Assembly: GCA_013400975.1 (NCBI GenBank)
Contig: WBMZ01008655.1
Coordinates: 1 to 64,000 of the forward strand
Direction: 5' to 3'
DNA from: Atrichornis clamosus
Taxonomy: Eukaryota > Chordata > Aves > Passeriformes > Menuridae
Length of the DNA: 64,000 nucleotides
Positions 37,232 to 47,727 of the stretch are shown here, one piece after another. The notes under the pieces were generated by a model that was not told where the DNA came from, made no database searches, and was given only the letters and a program-made list of their open reading frames with translations. Numbering within the stretch: the first letter of the stretch is position 1; each line of letters starts with the position of its first letter. The position numbers and the translations under genes were made by a program.

Positions 37232-37806
37232 TGCTGGTTTTGACTGGGAGAGTTACATTCCTTGACAGTAGCTGGTATGGGGCTGTGTTTTGGATTTGTG
37301 CTGGAAACTGTTGATAACACAGGGTTTTAGCTATCACTAAGCAATGCTCACAATGTCAAGGCCTTTTCTGCTCCTCACCCCACCCCACCAGCAACGAGGC
37401 TGGGGGGCACAGGAATGTGGGAGGGGGCAGAGCTGCAACAGCTGCCCACAACTGACCACAGAGATATCCCATCCCATCCCATATGGCATCAAGCTCAGCA
37501 TATAAAGCCAGGGGAAGGAGGAGAAAGGGGGAAGATACCGGAGTGTTTGGTGTTTGTTTTCCCAAGCCACTGTTACACCATTATGGAGCTCTGCTTTCCT
37601 GGGGATGATGGAACCTGCCTGCCAATGGGAAGTGGTGAATGCATTCCTTGTTTTGCTTTGCTTGCATAAGCAGTTTTTACTTTCCCTATTAAACTGTCTT
37701 TATCTCAACCCACGAGATTTCTCACTTTTCCTGTTCTCTCCCCCATTCCATGAGGGGCAGAGTGAGTGGCTGGGTGGGGCTGAGTTGCAGACTGGGGTTA
37801 AAGCAC
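37232..37806 (+). mobile_element. Solo LTR of an avian endogenous retrovirus
   Basis: Begins TGCTGGTTTTGACTGG and ends GGGGTTAAAGCACA. Inside are a TATA box (CATATAAAG at about 37498-37506) and a polyadenylation-like ATTAAA followed by a T-rich tract near 37690, the promoter and terminator parts of an LTR. No internal viral genes flank it. It is the same family as the minus-strand copy at 7.1-7.6 kb. No target-site duplication is obvious. Confidence 0.85.
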
Positions 37807-38569
37807 ACCAGGATGTGTTTTACATCTAAAACTGAGTTACAATAAAAGCTTGTAAGTTAAAGACTAAAGAAAATGAAGGTATGAAAATGCATTTCAAAAT
37901 CTATAGCTAACTGCCTCAATTTTTTATTTCCTTTGAAAGTACTTAAGTGTATGTTTTCACAGCCTCAGAAAATGTGAGTCCTATCTTTTAAGTCCACCCT
38001 TCTGTTCTCATTTATGGTCAATTATTTGTATGTGATCACAGGCTTTGTATGCTAGCAGTTTTTAAAATGTATTTGCCTCTTAAAATAGCCAAAATGAAAA
38101 ACTTAAAAAAAGAACTGCTATAAAGATACATCAGGAGGCTAGTTTTTGTAACACTTGATAAGATCAAATTTCACGATGTGTTTGTTTTTCAGAAAACAGG
38201 CCTAAGGTACTCAAAGAAACTGGTCATTTATAGTCATCAGCCTCGTTTGAACTCTCTTCAACCACCTCCACAGGACACTCAATGGGACTTAGTGGTCAAT
38301 ACCGTTTTTCAGAGCATTTTACGGGGAAAGAGCAGCGCTGTCTGCTTTTACATACAAGTTGTTATTAATTAGATTTAGCAGTTCTTTCCTTTTAATGCTT
38401 CTGAAGGAGCAAACAAATGTGCTAGTCTATAAAACTACAACTTACTTGAACAGCTGTGCATGAAGTGAGCTGAGAGAAAGCCCAGAAATCTAGTTTAAAG
38501 TAGAACAATCTAAAGGCTGAGTTCCTGAGTGGAACAGTGGCACTCTCACGAACGACAGCTGAAGCAAGG

Positions 38570-38700
38570 CTCCGTATTTCCCCCCAGGACCGGCACCTTA
38601 GTGGGCCAGGAGCCGCTCCTCCCGCTCAGTCATCTCTCGGCTGCCATCTCCTGGGTAGGCGCCTTATAGCACAACCCCCTTCCCCCCGCCCCGTTATTCC
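38570..38700. promoter_or_regulatory. Small GC/CpG-rich patch between ITGA2 and MOCS2
   Basis: A short C-rich stretch with several CpGs (CCCCCCAGGACCGGCACC, GCCGCTCCTCCCGCTCAG) in an AT-rich neighbourhood. It could be a minor promoter or enhancer, or the remnant of a GC-rich repeat. No gene is seen next to it. Confidence 0.25.
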
Positions 38701-40624
38701 GTGACAATCCATCAGTTACTGCTTTCATCAGACTGAGCTTCTCTTGAGAACAGAGCACAGTGCTCAAAATCAGGAAAGGAAACTCTTCAAATTAATCAAT
38801 GCTGGTACGTGGATGTTTGGCCAGACAAAGGGATGGATCAGTGTATTCAAATTTTGCCAGCCAAGACTAAGACATCTTTTCAAAAAGACAAATTATCACT
38901 CTGAAGACATGCACTTCCCTTCCACAGACAGCCCTCATCTGGCAGATCTCTACAAGAATCACATGATGACCCTCTGGGTCTGCAGCATTTGTTTCTGGGA
39001 ACATCCCTCTGTACCAGAGCCACCAATTTGACACAGCTGGTCTCCTGGAGAGGTGGGATAACCCTTCCCTATTGACAAGGCAAAGACCTGCACTCATTCC
39101 AGAAAGCTGGGGCTTCCTTGTGCATTGATCTGCAGCTGTCTATCATCCCACTTAATGGACCTCACCCCGACACAGAGTAGCCCTCATCCAGCACCACAGT
39201 CCTGCATGTGTGGACATGAGGACATGGGCAGCCACATCTTTCCACACAGCACTCAGTGAGACACAGCTGGGATTCATCCCCTGGCCTGGAAATTTGGAAA
39301 AGCTTCTAGGTCACTCCAGACGTAGCCTTAGGCAGTTATCTTGTAACACTGTAATATGCCCGATACAATAATATTGCCCTAGCAGAGAGGGTAGCCCTAC
39401 GGAGGGAGACAGAACACCGAGTTCAGAGTATGAAGTTAAATTTCAGTGAGATACATTTTACCTCTAATTAGCACACCATCCCTCCCAGAGACATTTCCAT
39501 TTCGCTTTTACATGCCAGCTGAAGAACCCGAAGTTACACAAGACTGATACATCATTGTTCCAGAACAAAGAAGTACTTGCCTCATGCACAGCTAGGGACA
39601 CAAAATGACATTTCATTGTTTTTACCATGGCAGCATACACACATTGTAACACTCAGCTGTGACTCAGTACAGCATCTCTTCCATTCATTGTTCCTGGTCA
39701 CTGTGGGGAAGTACACAATTATTCTCTCTTCATTTCTGCACCCTCCTTCCCAGCTGCATTGCTGATGGGGAAGGTGCACTTAAGGTCACCCTGGAGAAAT
39801 ATTCCAGGAGACTGCAGCCTTAGAGAGGCACTAAAGAGACACTACTGCAACTCAGGAACTGCCCCGATCATGGGGTGCCAAATAGAATTTAACTATTCTA
39901 AATATGACTTTCTTCTGTATTAGAGCACAGCAGTAGTATGCAAGCACTGCAGAGGTTTTACTTCATTCATAAACCATCCACTAAAAGACAAGCTAAACAT
40001 TTATTTTTGTGAAATTAATACACTAATTAGTTGCACGGTAACAACAAACATGAATATGGAAAAATGAACACCAAATATGAAAACATTCATGTATTTCTTT
40101 ATCTTCTAAAGAGAAAAGTATTTCATAGACAAAGTGATCTGTGCTGATCTGCATAGCTGTGCTCTGTTCTGTATAATTCCCGGTAAAAATGACATTCAAA
40201 CAGCAGAGGGCTTCTCCCCAACCTCTAAAACAAAGGAAAACTCAGTCTTGAATTTGACCAGCTCTGCCTAGATAATAGAGCCCACATGGTTTGTAGGGTG
40301 TGTATCTGTAAGCACGCAAGGAGCAGCTGCTGTCCTGTGGAGGAAGGACTGACTTCTACTGAGGAAAGTGCATCAATAAGCTAATAAGCAAAGCCTAACT
40401 ATGTTTCTGCCTGAAGCTGTATAATGATTATGTTTCAGTATGATGTATTTAATTCAGATACACTAAGTAAGTATTAAAAGTGATTTAAATCCCTGGGGGG
40501 GAAAGAAGATCACCACCTACTTTCCTCATTTTATTTTGTGCAGCTGGCAGCTGTTTGTAGATTTTTACTGCAGGCACAATGAAATGGAATATAGCGCTGA
40601 GGCTTCACTAGTGTGTGATATAAT

Positions 40625-41402
40625 GATCACAGAATCAGAAGACTGGGTTGTGTTGGAAGAGACCTTACAGATCATCTCATTCCAACCCTCCTGGTATGGG
40701 CAAGGACACCTTCCACTGGACCAGATTGCTCAGAGCCCTATCCAACCTGGCCTTGAGGACTTCCAGGGATGGGACATCCACAACTTCTCTGGGCAACCTA
40801 TTCCTCTGTCTCATCACTCTCACAATAAAGAATTTCTTCGTAATATCTCATCTAAATCTACCCTCACTTCAGCTTAACACCATTCTCCTTTGTCCTATCA
40901 CTACATGTCCTTGTGAAAATTCCCACTCCAGACTTCTTGTAAGCCCCCTTTAGTTACTGAAAGGTGATGTAAGGTCTCCCTGGAGCCTTCTCCAGGCTGA
41001 ACCAGCCCAGGTCTCAGCCTGTCTTCACGGAAGAGATGTTCCAGTCCTCTGATCAACTGAGTGGCCCTCCTCTCGACTTAGTCCAACAAATTGCATCTTT
41101 CAACAATTGCCCCCAACAACTGTTGGGGGCTCCGGAGCTGGATGCAGTGTCTCATGAGGGTAGAGCAGAGGGACAGAACCACACACACCCTGTGACCTGC
41201 TGGCCACATTGCTTTTGATGCAGCGGAGGACACAGCTGGCTTTCTGGGCTGCAAGTGCACATTGCTGGGTCATGTTGAGCTTTTTGACAACAAACACCCC
41301 CAAGTCCTTCTTCCCAGGGCTAGTCTTGACCCATTCTCCATCCAGCCTGTTCTTGTGCTTGGAATTGCTCTAACTCAGGAGCGTGACCTTGCACCTGCAT
41401 TA
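40625..41402 (-). mobile_element. CR1 LINE, 5'-truncated 3' end
   Basis: Plus strand opens with the reversed CR1 3' end (CACAGAATCAGAAGACTGGG, CCAGGGATGGGACATCCACA) and runs through the familiar CTGGCCACATTGCTTTTGAT and CAAGTCCTTCTTCCCAGGGC segments. About 780 bases remain. The element lies on the minus strand and is a 5'-truncated dead copy. It fills part of the ITGA2-MOCS2 interval. Confidence 0.9.
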
Positions 41403-41757
41403 TATGTAACTATGTATGATATAGGACCAAATGGAGCAAATCATTTTACTTTACCTTATTTCCCTCTCAGCATTAGTACAAATGCCATACACAATGCAAC
41501 CTTGAACTCTTAACATCTAAATACTATCATGGCACAGTGGAATAACAAATACAATGACCTTACTCAGATAGGCAGCCCACTGTTTTCCAGAGAAGCACAG
41601 GCATATTATATCAGTTCATTTAACTAGTTTTCAAACCAGTAACATGAGAAAAACTGTATTAAATTAAATCATAAATGTGAATATAAACTCATACATGAAT
41701 TGCAGTAAGTTCAATAAACTCACTCTTCTTTGAAAAACTGCTCCATTTTGATGACTT

Positions 41758-41802
41758 TTAATCCTAACACATATGAATGGACTTCATATGTGTTAGGATT
41801 AA
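41758..41802. repeat. Perfect inverted repeat, 20-bp arms, 5-nt loop
   Basis: Left arm 41758-41777 and right arm 41783-41802 are exact reverse complements; the loop is TGGAC. The arms are AT-rich (TTAATCCTAACACATATGAA). Predicted to form a strong hairpin or cruciform. Origin unknown; not part of the nearby CR1. Confidence 0.95.
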
Positions 41803-42566
41803 TTACTAAAACTAATTACACTATATTTATGTATTTGTAGTAATACCTGGTTGGGACCTGCACCATACAACACAACCAAAAAGTCACCTTCAAAATAATG
41901 TCTAGACATCATTAAGTAGTTACCAGTTGGCATGTTATTGCTAATGCAAGTTTTTTTGCTGGTAGAGTATTAGATTTAACTTTGAATCAAGGTCTGTCTG
42001 TATTTTTTTAATGCAATGGACTTGTAATATCAGATGCACAGTAAAAATGTTTCTGTGAGACAGAGCTACTGGAACATAACCACTACTAAAAAGTTAATAA
42101 CTCTGGGGTATAGTTTGTATTATCTTCTCTGTCTGTACCAAAATAGTTCATCTACTTCAAGTAGCTTTCATGTTACAAGACTGTCAAAACAGCATAAAGC
42201 TTGCAAACTGAGTCTGCAGTCATATAAAATTAAACCTCTCTGAACTTTAGAATTTAAAAAAATGCAATTGTCCTGCGATGACCTCCCATGCAGACAGAGA
42301 ACACAGACTACCAATATAAACGCATTGAAACAGTATATATCACAGAATAGTATGTACACCTTGCAACCAAGAATTTTAGGGAAGATTGTTCTAAAAACTG
42401 ACTCCATGTTAAAATGCACAAAAAAGCAATTTCAAAGGAGAGTCAAGAACACCTAAAATCCCTAATACTCATGCATTTCAGTCAATCCAAACTAAATTAT
42501 TATTAGAAACATATAGATTCTTTGTAAAAACTCAAAGGTAAATATGCTCATTAGGAAGAGTAAGAC

Positions 42567-42572
42567 TTTATT
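42567..42572 (-). terminator. MOCS2: Polyadenylation signal AATAAA for MOCS2
   Basis: On the minus strand, a canonical hexamer begins 16 bases after the MOCS2B stop. If used, the 3'UTR would be very short; more distal sites may exist. Confidence 0.5.
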
Positions 42573-42587
42573 TTTAAAAGAGTACAG

Positions 42588-42656
42588 TTATTTTTCTGAA
42601 TTTGCCCAAAAGCATTCCTTGTTTTCTTTCCAAGAATATTCATCCTCATAAATCTC
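42588..42656 (-). CDS. MOCS2: MOCS2B last coding exon
   Basis: [20 protein letters not shown] then EK and TAA, 22 codons after ACAG. Matches the human C-terminus. Confidence 0.94.
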   Translation of the reverse strand, partial: EIYEDEYSWKENKECFWANSEK

Positions 42657-45600
42657 CTGTAAATATAAACAAAGAATGGGAAATATTATGGGTCTGCTAC
42701 ATACAGCCACAAACCAGGCCAAATAACTCAATAGCCATCCCACTGTTATTACCGATCACAGCAGGACTGCACAATACTTGGATGGCAAGCAGAAAAGAGG
42801 GCAGCACCCCTAAAACATACTGACTTACCTGAAACTTGGGCTAATCCCCACTGAATTTAAATTCTGAACTATACTGAACTCAAATCAACAAAGAGATCTA
42901 GAAGAAATTATGTAAAAGCTGTAGAGTACACAGCACTCACACTGCCACATTAACCTACTGTATCATCATTTTGAGAAGAGTTTATACATGTAACAAAAGG
43001 TCAATATTAAAAAAAAATTACATTAATACACTAAATACGCTAGCATTAGATCTTAAGGGCAGACTGGACTACCCAGATGCAGTCCAGTCATAAGCAGTAA
43101 ATTCAACAAGGCTCTGAGTCCCTGGTTATTCATTCTGAGACCACAGAACTCCAGTCTCCTCAAAGACATGTCAGAAAAGTGGAGTATTGTGGAGAGTATC
43201 ACTGTTAACCACATGCCAAGTTCTGTCGGGGAGAGAAAGCAGAGATAATACTCATCACGTGCATGCAATACTGTGGTTGTACAGTGAGGCTCTTTCTAGA
43301 CCTGGGCTGGTTTCTCCACACACTGTTGTGTGCCTATACTAGCTTTGGGACCTCTGTTCATCCCTTCACTGTGTGCTGTTGCTTAATGCTTTGTGCTTTC
43401 TAAAGGCCACAGGAATGAGGGGGAAAAGAGAAAGACAAGAAATGCTCCTTTTACTTGCAAACTGCAATGCTGTCCAAAGCAAAGCTAGCTAACTCAAAAT
43501 TCTTCCACAAGCCTGTGCAGACTGAGTTTTCCTACTCAAAAGAGGAGACGTCAGACCTCCTTTGCTTTGACCCCACGATGGCTTCAAAATAAAGTGGAGC
43601 TGGGTGGTACAGGTACAGGAGAACGTTCTAGATGCTCTACTTGCCATATGGGCCTAGCTGCATTAGAGGAAACTGGTGCTAGACACTGACAACCAATCCC
43701 CTTTGGGCTTCTAAGGCAGCCCAAATGTCTAAGACTAGCATAGGCCTAAATTTGATTTTGTCCTCAAACATACCTTTTTCCATATTGGGACAGATGCTTT
43801 CAACGTATTGATGCAGTACATTACAGCTTCAAGGGATTCTGCTCTGTGTGGAGAGGAGACTGCAATAATTACACTTGCTTCAGTTATTGGAACCACACTA
43901 GGGAGAGAAGAGGAACAACAGCAGCTTTAGCTAACACATAACATCAAGAGCACCCAAAAGTTGTAGCCATGTCACGTCAGTATTCTGGCCACATGCTCTC
44001 CTGACTCATTCATACTGAGCAAGTGTCAAACCACATCCAAAAGATTATGATTATACCACTTTTTAAAAGAAAGAAAACCACAACCAAAATCAGTACCAGA
44101 TGTTAGAATTCCACACTTTAGAATAAATAAACCCACCAGACATAGGCTTTTTTCTTCCATTCTTTCTGTTTTTAAAATTAAGCCTATGGAATTAAAGGGG
44201 GAAGTTGTTAACTTACAACAATACATACGAAACTATGAAACTCACTGGAAGCTGGCTTAATAATGAACAATAACAAGTTAGAACAGTCAGATCTTATCTG
44301 AAAACCTAAGAAATCATCTCCATTTGCACAAGAATTTGTGAAAGAAGAAATTAAGTGCCTCACACTATGTAATTTTGCAATGAAACCTACTTTTTGATGA
44401 ATTCTGATTTTAAATTCTGAAGTTTCCTATTCAGTGGGTTGTGTTCCAAACTTAACAGAAGAAGCACAAGGTTTTGTTTTTCTCCTTGCAATGGTAGTGT
44501 TCCCAAAACCTGCCTTCCAACCCTTCCTCTATAGTAAGATTCCTCGAGCAAACAGTTCATAGGAAAAAATCTCATCTTAAATGCTCTGAGCTGCCCTCAA
44601 GAGAGCCACTCCCTCTGTTGACTATAGAGTAAATCTAGGGAAATTACCTCTCAGACCTAGTATCTCACCCTTTGCAATCATCTTCTAAACTTCTTCAGGA
44701 TTTCTGCAAACCCTGCTAGTTTCAGCAAGAAATCTGATGAACAGGGAAGGCTCAAGAGTACGTCAGACACTAGTATTCCATATTTTAAATCTGAAGGAAA
44801 ATGCATATCCAAGACCCAAGGAACAACAGGAGGTTCTGCTGCAAGCATGACTGGCAATTACTATGCCCCATAGCCTACGCTTTCAGACTTTTTATGGCAT
44901 AAACTGACTTAAATCTGACAATAAGGACATTCTGCAGCACCTCAATAGGAGAGAGAAGAAAAAAGGAAAGTGCTGCCAATTTCACATCTTTTAAAAATAA
45001 GGAACAAAACAAATTAACAGCCTCCCCTTCCCTGGAGTGAAACTTCAACCCTTTCTCCCCACTTTAAATTTCAACCCTTTCTCCCCACATTACACCAGCC
45101 TCAAAGATCCTGCCAGGCTAAATGCGGACTCCAGCAAACACTACCAACATACACTTTTTCGAAAGGACAATTTTTTAAACTTAAGAGCAAGAGTTTGATC
45201 CTGAAGCCAGCTTTGATGCACTACGGTTTCTAAATACTTCTGCAGGTCCTGCCACTACGTAAGCACAGCCATGCACTAGGACAAGGATTAACATTCCAGT
45301 TGCAGAAGGATGGGGTCTGGACGTACATACCCAAGTCTGTGGTGCACTGCAATATGTTTGAGTGAAGGCCATTTCTGTCTAACATCTCTGCAGATTTTCT
45401 TTATTTCAATCTCTGCCATTGAAGTATATGCTTCATATTCTAAGTGAATCACTTTTTTCCCTTCAAAATTATTTCTTGTAGTACCTAAACAAAAATGGTT
45501 TATCAACTGAAAGCACTGAGTAAATGAATATGTATTGTATCTTTATAATACATATTATATATTTATTGCATAATAATAGATAATGTATTAATACTGAGTA

Positions 45601-47680
45601 AACCCCAGGATCTCTTGCTATGGTCAAGGCTAGTACTGTGCAAATATAAACAACCTCCCCCAGTCACAGCTGCATAAAGAGATTATTTGAACAAGATAAA
45701 GCTCTACTATAAAAGGAAAAATTTAGTTTACACATTATACAAGTCCACAGCCCATAATGCCCAAGGCTAGGACATCTTCTGTGGTGACTGCTAAGGTGGT
45801 ACAACAGCATTTGCCCATGCAATTTTTAAATGCTCAGTATTTAGGAGCCTACTACCACTCAGGTTTAAGCACAAAGGGGTTTCATATGAGTACCATGTAC
45901 ACTAAGTGCGGGACAGAGCTATTAATCTTACCTTCCCCATTGGTAAAATAAAACTTCACTTTCAACTAAGACCTGAGTTGCAGGACCTTGCATGGTGTGG
46001 ACATGTGGTTTGCACAGCCACATCCTCCCATTTCCCATACAAGATATACCCAAGGGGACAGGAGAACAACTCCCAGGCAGTTCTACCCCAGAGTTGCTGT
46101 TCTGTTCAGTCCTAGGATAGCTATTCCAGCAAGAAAGCTTCTCACCACTTTAGCCCAGTGCAGCTATTCAAGAGCTGCCATGGTCTTGCTCTAATAATTC
46201 AGAACGTGTTTTCTAAACATCCGGAATTCAGGCCAGGAATTGATTTATTTGAGACCTACAAGTCTGGGATGTGGACAACTTCGGTTCCATTTATTAGACT
46301 GTTAACATACACAGAGATTTGGCTCACAAATACTGAACTCACCAATGAACAGAGACACTGCCCCACAGTATGGTGAAACAACCAGCTCTGACACTTCATC
46401 TACAGAGAGCTTTTCGGACTTGAGCTTGATAAAATCTTTTGGCACATCTTCGTTTTCTTCCATATCTCACCGGAAAAATTGAAAGCAAACAGACTCCATT
46501 GTTGTTTCTGGAGATACTAGCATCAGCCAATTACTTTTTATCCGATGCTGATGCCCCAGTTTATGCAGAACACAGGCACCATCTATTTCCCTGAGAGACT
46601 AGTCCACATGTGAAATTCACTTTTCATAAGCCTCACTGAGAAAATATTAACCGCAAATATTGAGCAATGACCTGATTTTAATGCATAAATGTCCCCTTCT
46701 GGTAGAAAAGTCAGGTACAGGCAGACAAAACCATAAGTAGCCTGAGGCCCTGGTTTAACAGGACAATCAACCAGCATGGACCACTGTGTAGTGCTGGTAA
46801 ATCTGTGGTGATATTGTCAGCCCGTTCTACTTATTTTATCCTAAAATCAAACAGTTTAAACCAGATATTTCTAATCAACATTGATTACAGTTCCATTCCT
46901 AAAGTTGATATACTCTCCAGGACATTCAGGACCTCATACTACCAGTCTGTTTCAGTCATACGGGAGACATTTCTAACTTTTCTGAGTAGAAAACAGTTAT
47001 CAGATCACCTAAGAATGAGGAGAAAAAGAAGTATTTTGAACAGCATCAACAGAACAAGCTGCAGTAAATACATGGACTGGAACTTGAAAGCAGGCAAAAA
47101 AATGAAGCTATTCAAAGGACATCTGATCCTTTAACAGCAACAAATGAACAGAATTTCTAAGCAGCAGTCAATTGTTTTTACCGTATTATGTTTTCTATTA
47201 ATAATGAAAATCTCCTACTTTTTTATCTTATTTAGGCAAGCCAAGTACCTACTGGTAGGAAGAAACAACCAGGAAAGAGCAACAAGACCTAAAACTCATA
47301 TTAAAACAACGCCTGACCTCTCTGGCAAGTGTCTTCCATTTACAGCATATGTGTTAATCATTTACTGGTACACTGGCTTATAGGTTCTGCTCAGCACAAC
47401 TGCACTCTCCAGACGGAAACACAGGTTAGGCTCTCTCAGAAGAGTACTGGGGTGGAGGGAGATAATTGCAATCACATGTCCGGACCTAAACAAGAAAAGG
47501 TTATTGGAACATAGTACATAATGAGATACTTTAGCACAGAATTACACTCCACAGGAAACTAAGCTCTAAGTGATACCTACCTAACAGAACCCGGGCAGGT
47601 TCAGCCTCCACTAATCGGTGGGATGATGGCAACCTCGTCTCCAGGCTGCAGGACAAGGAGCTGATCTCCAAGAAGCACGT
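42588..47680 (-). CDS. MOCS2: Molybdopterin synthase catalytic (large) subunit MOCS2B
   Basis: MoaE-family subunit. With MOCS2A it converts cyclic pyranopterin monophosphate to molybdopterin in the cytosol (family knowledge). Five coding segments: 47581-47680, 46343-46465, 45331-45484, 43774-43897 and 42588-42656. They give 189 residues counted from the human start position (human 188). Conserved blocks include [46 protein letters not shown] and VPIWKKEIYE. The human initiator Met position reads ACG here (47680-47678). The first in-frame ATG is at 46463-46461, giving a 155-residue protein that keeps the whole MoaE core. The N-terminus overlaps the MOCS2A frame in the shared exon. No internal stop or frameshift. 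Confidence 0.93.
43774..43897 (-). CDS. MOCS2: MOCS2B exon
   Basis: [20 protein letters not shown] and [10 protein letters not shown]. The lysines of the PIWKKE motif (Glu comes from the next exon) are the active-site region of MoaE proteins. Confidence 0.95.
45044..45088. repeat. Tandem duplication, 26-base period
   Basis: TTCAACCCTTTCTCCCCAC occurs at 45044-45062 and again at 45070-45088 inside a MOCS2 intron. Confidence 0.85.
45331..45484 (-). CDS. MOCS2: MOCS2B exon
   Basis: [20 protein letters not shown] and [10 protein letters not shown], highly similar to human. Two bases of a Gly codon at the 3' end, donor GTATGT. Confidence 0.95.
46343..46465 (-). CDS. MOCS2: MOCS2B exon holding the first in-frame ATG
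   Basis: Begins AT|ATGGAAGAAAACG; encodes [20 protein letters not shown] and [20 protein letters not shown]. The ATG at 46463-46461 aligns with an internal Met of human MOCS2B (about residue 36). +4 is G, a favourable base. Confidence 0.93.
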
Positions 47681-47727
47681 ACTCCTGCCGAACAGCAAAA
47701 ACCACTTGATCCCGGATGACAGCAAGC
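47581..47727 (-). CDS. MOCS2: MOCS2 shared exon: MOCS2A 3' end and MOCS2B N-terminus in another frame
   Basis: In one frame it gives [20 protein letters not shown] through IIPPISGG and TGA at 47603-47601 (MOCS2A). Shifted by one base it gives [20 protein letters not shown] (MOCS2B N-terminus), the same dual-frame layout as human MOCS2. Donor GTAGGT. Confidence 0.95.
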
